DNA of 64,000 nt from Ashinkailepas kermadecensis (lineage: Eukaryota; Arthropoda; Thecostraca; Neolepadidae): positions 1 to 64,000 of the forward strand of contig JAOTOM010004040.1 in NCBI GenBank assembly GCA_034440615.1. Reading direction: 5' to 3'. The position numbers and the translations under genes were made by a program. This document shows, in pieces, positions 9,976-19,634 of this stretch. Each line of letters opens with the position of its first letter. Position 1 is the first letter of the stretch. The notes beneath the pieces were generated by a model. That model saw only the letters and a program-made list of their open reading frames with translations. It ran no database searches and was not told where the DNA came from.

Positions 9976-12651
9976 GTATAGCCGTGCTTATTTTAGACCA
10001 CTTTTAGCCGTGTTTATTTTATACCACAATGTTTTACACACCTGACGTGAAAATGTGAAAAGCCGCAACATGTTGGACCATTTTCGAATATACTGGTAAC
10101 TGGTAGGTTAGGATAATGTTAAGCTAAGTTAAGTATGGAAAATTTTATGTAGCCAAGGCTAGGTTAAGCTAGGCTATGTTACATTTTTGTTTTTCAAACA
10201 TTACTTTTTATACTATGTTATCTAATTTAAATCCCTTTTCTAGTGTTATTTTGCTCACAGATTAAAAGTAAGCAGTTCCGCAGACAATGGGTGGTCCATC
10301 ATCTTAATCATATTCAGGAACATTGCATTGGAAACAGTGGCGTCGCCACGAAATTCTTCCAGGGGGGAGGGGCAATGTTGGAAGGGGGCCTCCTATTGCT
10401 TTTTAGGCTCTTGGTATGGTTCAAGAACGGGAAACATGATTTGATATTGATGTCTTGTTTGTTCTTGGCATGGTGCATAATTTACGCAAAACGCAATAGC
10501 AATAATAATTTTTTTCGCTCAGAACTGAGCCATGCCAGGGTGTAAATAAGTAAATGTGGATAGATAACTAAGTGCCAAAAGAAACCAATGTCTTAATGCT
10601 TTCTCGACCAGAAGAATCTTCCCGCTGGCCTCTGGATTCCAGCGAGCTGGCGGGGCTGGTGCTGAACATATCTTAAAATATCTCCCATTGATCAACCCAC
10701 TTCTATGTCCAACAAGTCTAACTTAATATCGATAGAATCATAACTACTGTTAGTCATTCCCACCAGCTTGATGTCATAAGTAAGCTTAAACGATCATTGC
10801 TCAGTCCTAGGAAGACACTTTCGCTAAAGTGACAACGAGAAGTGAATTGAATTGGTTTTCTTCTCGCCATCTTAGTGATTTATTTATTTTTAATAACATT
10901 TGGTGCTCGCTGCAAGGCACTTGGCACACAAGGTACAACCCACATGGGTTGACGCACCCTAAAACCCCAATAATCATCACCTGGCACACAAGCTAAAATA
11001 ATAAATCATCAGCGAATAAATTCACGGCAAGAACAAGCATTGCACAACAGTGCATTAATGACAACGCAACAATGCAACAATGGCAATGCATAAATCATGC
11101 AAAGCCTTCAAATTTCACGCCGTCGTGCCCATGGTTTTCGCTGTGCTGCACCGTTTTGTAAATGACGTCGTTGAGAAGGTATTGAAGCTGGGAAGCTCTA
11201 ATCATGCAGGTTGCAATCACTGAAGACAAGTTTGTAGGAAAAAAATGCATTTAAAAACATAATTCCTCCCAATTCGTATGGGGCATCGGTGTTGTTTTGT
11301 ATGCTTGTGAGGGTGAATTTGCCCCCTCAATGTTGGCTTTGCTCCATGTTTCTGAAAATTATTGGGAGACCAGTGGCGTACTTATATTTGCGTCAATGGG
11401 GATGGTGGGAAACGTATTTGGAGGGGGTCCACCTGTTACGATGTTCTTTGGTGCGGAATGTGTATACGATTCGTGTGCTGAGGTACCACGACACAAACGC
11501 TGCAGCTCTCGCCGGGTGACTATTGGAGACTGAGCGCGACCGGGCAGTGGGCCGGTCATGCCGGCCGGTCAGACGAGCGTAGCCGCCGGGCTTTAGAGGT
11601 GTCAGATTGAACACCGGAAAACCACGAATCCAGTACAGAGTATCTAGTGATGTCAAAGTGAAGACCGAAAGTCCAACACAGAACACCACCTACCCCATTA
11701 AATAATGTCCTCGGATTTCGACCACTATTTTGTCAAAGGGGACTTTTTTAAATAAAATAATTAGTGATCAACTGAATTGTCCTTTGGATGGGCCTAATCT
11801 ACCACTATCGTTTCTGATTCGTCGGTTTTGAAACCTAACTCCCCCACCCTGCTATAATGTTTTATTTTGGTATCCCTTGATAAGTCACCTCACACTACTG
11901 TAATTATACCAATACAAATCACTTTAAAATGTAAAAATTCCCAATTTCAGACATCCCGGGTTCATAGCGCCCGGTCGCCACGACGCCAACGTTCGTGCAC
12001 GGGCACACCCACCCTGCGCATTCGGCGCATTCGCCACACTTCGTGCGATGCTGCGGTTTCCGCTAGGCCTCTTACGTTTTGCTAATTGCAGCCACATCAT
12101 GGACTTGCGCCATATTCGACGAAATGGAATGCTTCGTATGGACGTTCGCTGCGAAAATTCGATTAATTAAATTCGATCACTAGTTCCCTACTTCCAACAT
12201 TTTATGGTGGATAAGAAATGCGAATACCCGCTGAGCTTTGATGCACCTCATATGTTTGATTAAATATGCTCCCAGATTGGCTACCGAACCGAGGCCCTGC
12301 ATCAGTGTTCTTTTTTGGACCCGTTTCGTCTTTCTTCGTCTACGGATGTGTCTTAGGGCTTTAATCCATTTTTGTTAGGAGCCGAACATATTTTCGAAAC
12401 CCCTGCTCGTGTTTGGGTTTTGTTGCTTTTTTGTGCACCGATAATTTTTTAGGTGTCAGGGCACTTTCAAATATCCAGATTTGCTTATTTAGTTCTCGGT
12501 CTTTTTGTTCGTTTTTGGCACCATGCTGCTTTTTGCGGCTTCTGCCTCTTTTTTAGGCCCTTGTACGGTCGCATGGCCCCTGTGTGCCTTGATAGCTTCC
12601 GGTGTATTTTTTAGAGCTCCCGGTATTTTTTTTTTTTTTTAGAGCTCCCGG
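9976..12651. other. AT-rich intergenic region with MITE half and degenerate satellite
   Basis: At 10215-10335 there is one half (minus orientation) of the long-TIR MITE family (TTATTTTGCTCACAG...GGTGGTCC.TCATCTTAATCA). A hAT-like terminus CAGTGGCGTCGCC starts near 10338 and CAGTGGCGTACTT near 11373, both without a partner. At 12380-12650 is a degenerate T-rich/GCCC pattern (about 30 bases per unit) resembling 30745-31520. No gene recognised. Confidence 0.5.
10933..10977 (+). mobile_element. Solo SINE-tail hairpin element 1 (45 bp)
   Basis: A 45-base insertion with ACCCACATGGGTTGACG and tail CACCCTAAAACCCCAATAAT. It is flanked by 15-bp target duplications at 10918-10932 and 10978-10992 (CACTTGGCACACAAG / CACCTGGCACACAAG, one mismatch). 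It lacks any tRNA-like head. Compared with other copies it starts inside the hairpin. Confidence 0.8.
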
Positions 12652-12951
12652 TAGTTCTACTTATCAAAATGTACACAAAGCCATCCCAGGAATAATTCTG
12701 AATGCATTTAATTTTTTTCTCTCAAATAGCCAGAATTAAAAATTTCTCTGCAGCTTATTTTTGTATCCATTTTGGGTCCGTAGGTGTAGCAAAATGATGA
12801 TCAATACCCTTCAAGAATGGCTAGAAAATAGGTTTCATGTGTCGGCAGGGTGCATGTCAGATTTGGGATGTATGTTCACACCTCAGGTGTGCGCTGGCGC
12901 ATTTGATGTGCATTCCCAGAGCAATGCCGACCAATCGGAAACCTTGAGATG

Positions 12952-13113
12952 TTGGTTGGTTATTGGTTTTACGACACGTCGACCGTTGAGTCATGTAGCG
13001 TCGCCAATCTCTCACGCCGATTGGTCGCGGGCGAAGAGTAGCGACAGGTGAGACTCGAACCCACAACCTTTCGATTGTGAGACGAGCATCTTACCCCTAG
13101 ACCACTCGTCCCC
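12952..13113 (-). mobile_element. F1 SINE, present in block A only
   Basis: Minus-strand full-length F1 copy. The target duplication AAACCTTGAGATG (12939-12951) / AAACCTTCAGATG (13114-13126) matches a single uninterrupted AAACCTTCAGATG at about 41270 in block B, which is the empty site. It therefore inserted after the blocks diverged. Confidence 0.95.
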
Positions 13114-13209
13114 AAACCTTCAGATGTGAAGAATGGGGCATGCTTGTATTTTGAGCTGACCAGCATTGTGATAGCAGGTGTGCATCTTGTGAGAATCCAG
13201 AGCAGGGCC

Positions 13210-13607
13210 ATTTCTCCAGCCCTGTATGTAGTCCATGTGTCCTGATGTTGCCCCAGGAGGGTGGCTGAGTGTCACATTGCCAGCCAGCGTCCGACCTGCA
13301 TCGCCCCATGTGTCCCGTTGTAGCCCCAAGGGATGGCTGTATCACATTGATGGCCAGCATCTGACCTGTATGTAGTCATTATGTGTCCTGATGTAGCTCC
13401 AGGTGCCCCATGTGTTCTGATGCAGCCCATGTGACCTGCATCGCCCCATGTGTCCCAATGTAGCCCCAGGGCATGGCTGTGTATCACATTGATGGCCAGC
13501 ATCTGACCTGTATGTAGCCCCATGTGTCCTGATGTTTCCCCAGGTGCCACTTGTGTCCTGATGTAGCCCATCTGACCTGTATCGGCCCATGTGCCCCCAG
13601 GGCACGG
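13210..13607. repeat. Minisatellite upstream of CASD1 exon 1, copy A
   Basis: Imperfect units of about 35 and 70 bases built on CCCATGTGTCCTGATGTAGC, CAGCCAGCGTCCGACCTG and TGTCACATTGATGGC. It runs right up to the start of coding exon 1. Block B has a longer array (41390-42030). Confidence 0.88.
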
Positions 13608-13647
13608 TGGAGTATGACCTTCTCACAGTCTGGCCAGCGTGCGCAGC

Positions 13648-13929
13648 ATGACTGTCGAGTGCGTGGCGGGCGACGACGCCGGCAGCGGCACCAGCACCGG
13701 CAACGGCACCGGCAACGGCACCGGCAACGGCAGCGGCAACTGCGAGCCGCGCGCCAACCTCACCCACTCGCTGCTGCACCGGTTCAACGCCGACACGGCG
13801 CGCCACGTGGCCGCCGCGCTGGTGGTGCTGTTCGTCAGCTACCACGGCCTGGTGCGGCTGGCGTACGGCACCGACAGCTGCGTCTGGTTGCTGGCCAGGG
13901 GCGAGTACCACGCTGGCGAGGCCTGGCAG
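13648..13929 (+). CDS. CASD1: CASD1 coding exon 1, copy A
   Basis: 94 codons from ATG at 13648 to a splice donor (CAG|GTATGT at 13929/13930), phase 0. Residues 1-30 are an acidic/Gly-Asn-Thr-rich lumen- or cytosol-facing tail. Then comes an NLTHS N-glycosylation site and a hydrophobic anchor HVAAALVVLFVSYHGLVRLA (about residues 55-75), then CVWLLARGEYHAGEAWQ, which matches the CASD1 N-terminus just before the esterase domain. An upstream ATG, the start used in copy B, is put out of frame here by a 4-base length difference (13622-13634), and an in-frame TGA lies at 13615, so 13648 is the best start. The Gly/Asn/Thr linker is six residues longer than in copy B. Confidence 0.85.
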
Positions 13930-14030
13930 GTATGTGGTCAGGGGCGAGTACTACGCCGGCGAGGCCTGGCAGGTGGGTGGCGAGGGGCGAGTACTACGCC
14001 GGCGAGGCCTGGCAGGTGGGTGGCCAGGGC
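13893..14030 (+). repeat. 43-bp tandem repeat of the exon 1 end plus splice donor
   Basis: The last 30 bases of exon 1 and the following intron start are repeated three times at an exact 43-base period (GCGAGTAC starts 13901, 13944, 13987). Each unit brings its own CAG|GT donor at 13930, 13973 and 14016. Since 43 is not a multiple of three, only the first donor keeps the phase-0 junction with exon 2. Degenerate units continue at 14425-14625. Confidence 0.9.
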
Positions 14031-14152
14031 AGGGTGGCGGGGGCGATCCAGTTCCATCTAATTCCACACGTTTATTCCTCACGATTATACGTTCCACACG
14101 ATAGCCTATATAAACTCCACACGATTATACGTTCCATGCCTCTGAGGCACGA

Positions 14153-14184
14153 GATGCACTAGTGCCTCAGATCACTAGTGCATC
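14153..14184. other. Perfect 12-bp hairpin in intron 1 (copy A)
   Basis: GATGCACTAGTG pairs fully with CACTAGTGCATC around CCTCAGAT. The same hairpin is at 42471-42502 in copy B. Nearby is a repeated CCACACGATTATACGTTCCA motif. Confidence 0.8.
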
Positions 14185-14237
14185 ACAAGCTGCCTTCGTG
14201 GCCCGAGTCCCGCATTCGACGGAAGGACGCTGCAGCG

Positions 14238-14428
14238 GCGGGGACGGCCGAGTGGCTGAGGTGTTGAGCTCTGGGTACCGAAGGTCCCGGGTTCAGCACT
14301 CGCACCGCTCGGGATGTTTCCTAATCCCGCGTCCCAGCGGCGAAACAGTGTGGGCTGCGCCATTAGCCGTGGTCGTGAATAAAGTGCGTGGAGAACCACC
14401 CAATAAGCAAACAAACGAACAGGGGAGA
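14238..14428 (+). mobile_element. F3 SINE (tRNA-Leu/Ser-like head), copy A
   Basis: The head GACGGCCGAGTGGCTGAGG resembles class II (Leu/Ser) tRNAs; box B is CCCGGGTTCAGCACT. The body ends GGGC(G/T)GCGCCATTAGCC...AGAACCACCCAATAA, a GGGCGG/CCGCCC-type hairpin (degraded here). Shared with block B (42555-42747), so it predates the duplication. Confidence 0.8.
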
Positions 14429-14630
14429 CTACCACGCCGGCGAGGCCTGGCAGGTGGGTGACTAGGGAAGAGTACCATGCTGGGCAGGCCTGGCAGGCGG
14501 TTGGCGATGGGAGAATATCATGCCTAGGAGGCCTGGCAGTTGGTTGACCAGGGAAGAGTACCATGCTGGGGGGCCTGGCAGGTGGATGGCGAGGGGCGAG
14601 TACCATGCCGGCGAGGCCTAGCTGGTGGGA
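14425..14630 (+). repeat. Degenerate continuation of the exon-end/donor repeat
   Basis: Five decayed units carrying (G)AGGCCTGGCAG(G) at about 14440, 14485, 14530, 14572 and 14615. The F3 SINE and neighbouring sequence appear to have landed inside a once longer array. A similar set of decayed units is at 42745-42940. Confidence 0.7.
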
Positions 14631-14980
14631 GGTGCATCGCTGGTGGGAAACTGCTGAACTGAGCAATGGTGAAAGTCGTTCGGTGTATGGAAGACGCGTT
14701 TTTTTTCTCTTCAGTTTCGCAGCGGCTTCCGCGCGGCTGTGTTTGCGAACATAGCACCGCCATGAAGCGGACGGCCTGTGTTTGACCTGGACCTGGACTC
14801 TTGTGTGTTTGACCATGGTCTTGCAGCACTCGAGATATGTAGCGGCAGACATCTACAGATACAGATACACCTACAGATATGTAGGTGCGCCATGCCGTCG
14901 CTGCGTGAACCGGGGTCGGATCCAGGGCGTGCGAGTGGGCAAAGCACGCAACTGCACCATCGCACACCTGAGGTGTGAGG
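14631..14980. other. Intron 1 sequence, no repeat recognised
   Basis: Between the decayed 43-bp units and the F1 SINE. Contains a short ACAGATACAGATACACC tract at about 14855-14875. Overlapping open frames on both strands are not supported as genes. Shared with block B. Confidence 0.5.
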
Positions 14981-15140
14981 GGGACGAGTGGTCTAGGGGT
15001 AAGATGCTCGTCTCACAATCGAAAGATTGTGGGTTCGAGTCTCACCTGTCGCTACTCTTCGCCCGCGACCAATCGGCGCGAGAGATTGGCGACGCTACAT
15101 GACTCAACAGTCGACGTGTCGTAAAACCAATAACCAACCA
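14981..15140 (+). mobile_element. F1 SINE, shared by blocks A and B
   Basis: Full length with good boxes A and B. Target duplication ACCTGAGGTGT at 14966-14976 and 15141-15151. The same insertion is at 43296-43458, so it predates the block duplication. Confidence 0.92.
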
Positions 15141-15257
15141 ACCTGAGGTGTCAACATGCATCCCAAATCTGACGGACAAATCTCCCTGATGGGCAAAAAC
15201 TCCAGATAGTCAAGTGTAACGAAACGCATACATTGTTACATGCATGCGACAATGAAT

Positions 15258-15745
15258 GTATTGTATGCATGTATGATGAGTGTATAAATGAATGTAATGT
15301 ATGAATGAATGTAACATATGAATGAATGTAATGTATGAACGAACGTAGCATATGAATGAATGTAAGATATGAAGGAATGTAATGTATGAATGAATGTAAC
15401 ATATGAATGAATGCAATGATGAATGTAATGTATGAATTAATGTAATGTATGAATTAATGTAATGTATGAATTAATGTAATGTATGAATTAATGTAATGTA
15501 TTAATGAATGTAATGTATGAATGAATGCAATGTATGAATGAATGCAATGTATGAATGAATGCATGTAATGTATGAATAAATGCATGAATGAATGTAATGT
15601 GTGAATGAATGTAATGCATGGATGAATGTAATGTATGGATGATTGTAAAGTATGGATGAATGCAATATATGAATGAATGTAATGTGTGGATGAATGCAAT
15701 GTGTGGATGAATGCAATGTGTGAATGAATGTAATGTATGAATTAA
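15258..15745. repeat. (ATGAATGA)-type satellite in CASD1 intron 1, copy A
   Basis: Imperfect 13-17 base units of ATGAATGAATGTAATGT. On the minus strand it reads as endless HSFIHYIHSYITF, which is not a protein. Copy B equivalent: 43575-44012, with different unit numbers. Confidence 0.92.
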
Positions 15746-15750
15746 TGTAT

Positions 15751-15811
15751 GGGCGCTAAATGACCAAACCTGGTCGATGCACCCTAAAACCCAAATAACG
15801 AACCAACCAAC
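15751..15811 (+). mobile_element. Solo SINE-tail hairpin element 2
   Basis: GGGCGCTAAATGACC...GGTCGATGCACCC, then TAAAACCCAAATAACGAACC. It sits at the end of the ATGAATGA array, so target duplications cannot be read. Shared with block B (44017-44076). Confidence 0.75.
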
Positions 15812-15900
15812 TATAAATGAAAGTAACGTATGAATTAATGTAACGTATGAATTAATGTAATGTATGAATGTATGTAATGTACGAATGTACGTCGTTTCAG

Positions 15901-16089
15901 CCATACGGCTGCATGGTGCACTCGTACACGGTACGCGACTCGCGCCGCTGCATGCACTACATGCACTTCCTCGGCCAGCGCAATCAGCTGGCATTCGTGG
16001 GCGACTCGCGCGTGCGCCAGCTGTACGCAGCGTTCGTGACGCAGTTCGGCGAGACGGTGCCGCCGACAGAGGGCGAGGAGCGCCACAAG
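15901..16089 (+). CDS. CASD1: CASD1 coding exon 2, copy A
   Basis: 63 codons, phase 0 at both ends: acceptor GTCGTTTCAG|CCA before 15901 and donor AAG|GTGGGT after 16089. It continues exon 1 as WQ-PYGCMVHSYTVRD and contains the SGNH block I nucleophile motif FVGDSRVRQLYAAF, whose GDS serine is the catalytic residue of the CASD1 lumenal esterase-like domain. It differs from copy B by only two bases (one silent, one Thr/Ala). No later SGNH blocks or membrane exons follow in the next 25 kb, so copy A looks truncated after exon 2. Confidence 0.9.
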
Positions 16090-16635
16090 GTGGGTGTGGA
16101 GTGGCGGGGGGTGTTCTCTGGGAGGAGAGGGAGCGCTGCCGCCACCCGGGAAAGGTGTCGCTGAGACGTTTGTTGAGGTTTGTTTGTTTGGTGTCACAGT
16201 GTTTGTTGTCGCCATTGACTTCCCGTGTGCTAGATATTGGCGAGAAAGCCATGACCTGTTCGGAAATGTTTTATTCCACTCTTTTCTCACGCTAATTTTC
16301 GACTCTGATGCCATCTTTTCTACACTAATTTCGCGTCTGACGTCTGGGCTTGTGACACTGGGCAGTACCTCCGGTCTGTCTGTCGGGTATTTTGTCTTGT
16401 CTTGTATCTGTTCTATGTCTCTCGGGACCTCGTGTGCGACAGCTACACCATCAGGCATCTGACCACTGACCGTTCCGTGATCTTTGATGCAATAACTGTC
16501 CTCGGCCCATCCTACCTCCCTGCATGCTTTTTAATGCCTTGCTGTTCCTGGATCCATGGCACACCTCGGTCCTGTGCCGCTGGTACCGAACCCGGCTATC
16601 CGAGTGACTGACCAGAGGTCAACTGAGGTCCTACA
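16090..16635. other. Intron downstream of exon 2, copy A
   Basis: No exon 3 found. Closely shared with 44339-44880. Overlapping open frames on both strands here are not supported as genes. Confidence 0.5.
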
Positions 16636-17132
16636 TCCAACAGTCCTCGGTTGGCCTCTAACTCAGGGCATACCATTGACCTATGACCTCTAACTCAGGG
16701 CCTAACGTTGGCCGATGACCTCTAACTCATGGCCTACTATTGACCTTTGACTTCTAACTCAGGGCCTACTGTTAACCTATGACCTATAACTCAGGGCCCA
16801 CCATTGACCTATCACCTCTAACTCAGAGCCTATTATTGGCCTGGCTACCCAGATACTCAGGGTTACGGTTGGCCTATTGTCTGCCCCGAGGGCGTTCACC
16901 GCGACGGATGCACCTCTGACCTATGGTGGAGACCTACGACCTATGGTGGAGACCTATGACCTATGGTGGAGACCTATGGCCTATGGTGGAGACCTATGAC
17001 CTATGGTGGAGACCTATGACCTATGGTGGAGACCTATGACCTATGGTGGAGACCTATGACCTATGGTGGAGACCTATGACCTATGGTGGAGACCTATGAC
17101 CTATGGTGGAGACCTATGACCTATGGTGGAGA

Positions 17133-17288
17133 GGACGAGTGGTCTAGGGGTAAGATCCTCGTCTCACAATCGAAAGGTTGTGGGTTCGAGTCTCACCTGT
17201 CGCTACTCTTCGCCCGCGACCAATCGCAGTGAGAGATTGGCGACGCTACATGACTCAACGGTCGGCGTGTCGTAAAACCAATAACCAA
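17133..17288 (+). mobile_element. F1 SINE inside the 20-bp array
   Basis: Full-length F1 copy with good box B. Flanks repeat ACCTATGGTGGAG on both sides, but because the target is itself a tandem repeat the target duplication is not diagnostic. Absent from block B. Confidence 0.9.
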
Positions 17289-17320
17289 CCTATGGTGGAG
17301 ACCTATGACCTATGGTGGAG

Positions 17321-17375
17321 TTAGTTAGTTATTAGGGCTTTAGGGCGCATCGACTACATCGGTCATGTAGCGCCC
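17321..17375 (-). mobile_element. Solo SINE-tail hairpin element 3
   Basis: Minus-strand copy: GGGCGCTACATGACC, GATGTAGTCGATGCGCCC, then TAAAGCCCTAATAACTAACT. Stem GGGCGC/GCGCCC plus inner TACAT/ATGTA. Flanked by ATGACCTATGGTGGAG on both sides, ambiguous because it lies in the array. Also present at 49677-49731. Confidence 0.8.
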
Positions 17376-17510
17376 ATGACCTATGGTGGAGACCTATGAC
17401 CTATGGTGGATACCTATGACCTATGGTGGATACCTATGACCTATGGTGGATACCTATGACCTATGGTGGAGACCTATGCCCTATGGTGGAGACCTATGAC
17501 CTATGGTGGA

Positions 17511-19000
17511 GCACCCATGCAATGATGGCTCCTTGTGCAGATCCTATCATTGGTCTAAGAACTGTGCATCAGGCCCTTCGCTTGACGTCTGTCACAGACA
17601 TTTTAGCTGACCTATGACCTTCACCACATACACTTTATCTGACTTACACGCATAATCTGTACCGCATACCCTGACACAGCGAATAATTTGGCTTTAGGGG
17701 TGTCATCAAAGTGTATTTATAATGCTTAGATTCTTGGTTGAACTATCAGTCTTTTCCGCACGGGATTCTTTCAGCCTATTATGAAATATATTTACAGGAT
17801 CTATCCTACAGCAGGTAGGGTAGATCCAGACTAGGTAGGGTAGTCTGTCAGATCAGGTAGGGTAGATCCAGCTAGCCTCTGTCCCTGTCCCTTTGGTTAC
17901 GTGAGTTGAATCGGATCTCTGTAGCTCTGAGTCTGAATTGAGTCGAATCAAATAATTTTAACCTGCTGTGAATCATGAGTTGAATCGGATCTCAAGATCC
18001 ATGAGTCAAATGTGAGCCAATTCAAAAAATTTGAGTCGAGCACAAGTCTGCAGTCACTAACATCACAACAGAAATGTGGCGCACAGATGTGCTGCCGCCA
18101 TTCTCCACCAGAATATATTTATTTAACATACAGGAGCTTGAAATTTTAATGGCATAGTAATGAAACAGGGAAGCCTAGCGTAACGTATTTGAATTTAAGT
18201 AACCTAAAGTAATATAATCTCATTGTACTTCTTGAAATTAACAAGCAATAACTACTAATTCAAACAATATGATAATTAAATAGGAAAACCTAACCTAATC
18301 AAAACTAACAAACTGAACTAATCTAACTAATATATTATAATGTAAAAAACAAGTTTTGACTGGTTCAGGTTTGACCATATAGAAACAGCAGTTTACTTGT
18401 TGCAGGACTTAGGTGTTTGGAAACACGCCTCTTCTCCTAGATAGGGGAAGCAGGGGAGGGTAACCAAACAAGTTCCATCTCCCGAACACCTACCTTTGGA
18501 CGTCTCCTGCATCACATTCAGTGTAAATAACACGATTGTGGTATTCGTGAACAATGGAATGGTCTCTATTGAAATACAATGGTCTGATTGCATAGTTCTT
18601 GTGATTCTTTGTATACAGCTAGCAAAGGCCACAGGCACCATTTTCAGGTGTACAAGCTATTGGCTTAAGAAAACAACGAGGAAGTTACCTACAATTTTTT
18701 TTGAAATTTCACAGGTATTTTTTAGTGGCTACTAATAACCTGTACCACAACAGCTACAGTGAATTAATCCTTCACAACCACATTTGCATGTTCAGAATAC
18801 AGAACACTACTATGAAATAATTGTTCTAAAGTTGCTCTTTGTGAGTGGTTAGAGGATTTTAAATGAAAGGAACTGTTTGAATATGGATAGTTGGTTCATT
18901 TTTGCATTTGGTAAACACCATACAATTACTGGTTTGCCATACAGAAGCAGCAGCAGTAAGGATACTTGTTGCAGGTTCCTAGGGTTTGGAAAGCCCCCTC
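17511..19000. other. AT-rich unique part of block A
   Basis: Contains GGTAGGGTAGATCCAG repeats at 17812-17875. An 82-codon minus frame (18641-18393) is preserved in all three copies in the window, but it overlaps nothing recognisable and is explained by recent duplication. Several CCTAACCTAA motifs. No gene. Confidence 0.5.
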
Positions 19001-19634
19001 AATGGTAAATGTCTTAAAAGGTGTTTTTTTTCTTAAGAATACCATGCTTATGAAGGTGACTAAGATGAGATCACTTATTTGTTGCAAATGCTTGCTTTTT
19101 GGATTGTGAGCAAAATAATGCCAAGATGCCTTGAGTCAGGCAACAGCATAAAATAAATGTAAAAAAGCATCAATATGATAAACAAAAAATAAATTGAATA
19201 CATTAAAAATAATTAAAAAAAAACAATCTAACCTACCTTTGAAGATATAATTTTAAAAAAATAATGAGCAACTTATTTCTGAAAATCTAAAACTTAAAAA
19301 AGAAACATATCCAGTGTAGACAAACCTAATCTAACTGAAGCTGCTATTGAAGAAAAGAAATTTAAATGTAAGTGATTTATCCTTTGGCAACTTCAGTATC
19401 ATCACACCTTAAGGTAGGAACAAGAAAAGTGTTATATACATTTGCCTCCATAAAGCGAACAAGTGTGTTAGGTTAGTTTAGGATTATCAGGTTCGAAAAT
19501 CAGCATTTTTAAAAAAAGAAAAAATGCATTTGCACAGAAAATAAGTGGTCCCATCATCTTATTCACCTTCATAAATATGGTATGCTGAAGAAAATAAACA
19601 AACGAAGGAAAACATGTTAAAGACAAATTTAATT
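19001..19634. mobile_element. Long-TIR MITE, copy in block A
   Basis: The left arm (TTCTTAAGAATACCATGCTTATGAAGG...) and right arm (TCACCTTCATAAATATGGTATGCTGAAG) are inverted repeats of about 75-100 bases. The inside holds the family's CTTAAGGTAGGAACAAGAAAAG core and TTAGG-like motifs. Block B copy: 51411-52043. Confidence 0.75.

Larger units (their letters stand above)
16636..17510. repeat. CCTCTAACTCAGGGC and 20-bp GACCTATGACCTATGGTGGA arrays
   Basis: 16636-16830: degenerate units of about 32 bases ending TTGACCTATGACC. 16915-17132 and 17289-17510: tandem GACCTATGACCTATGGTGGA, exact 20-base period, interrupted by an F1 SINE and a solo hairpin element. Block B has only two 20-bp units at 45166-45200, but a further array at 49634-49890. 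Confidence 0.92.

Noticed and set aside
13551..14162. 203-codon frame overlapping CASD1 exon 1
   Set aside because: A shadow frame of the GC-rich exon, rich in Arg/Gln/His; the true frame is the one with the membrane anchor and the splice junction to exon 2.
15151..16252. Long minus-strand frames of HSFIHYIHSYITF repeats
   Set aside because: Translation of the ATGAATGA satellite in CASD1 intron 1; the array varies in length between copies.
18393..18641. 82-codon minus frame conserved at 18393, 49407 and 50777
   Set aside because: All three are copies of one recently duplicated block; the 49407 copy is shifted. No family resemblance, so conservation is not evidence of function.
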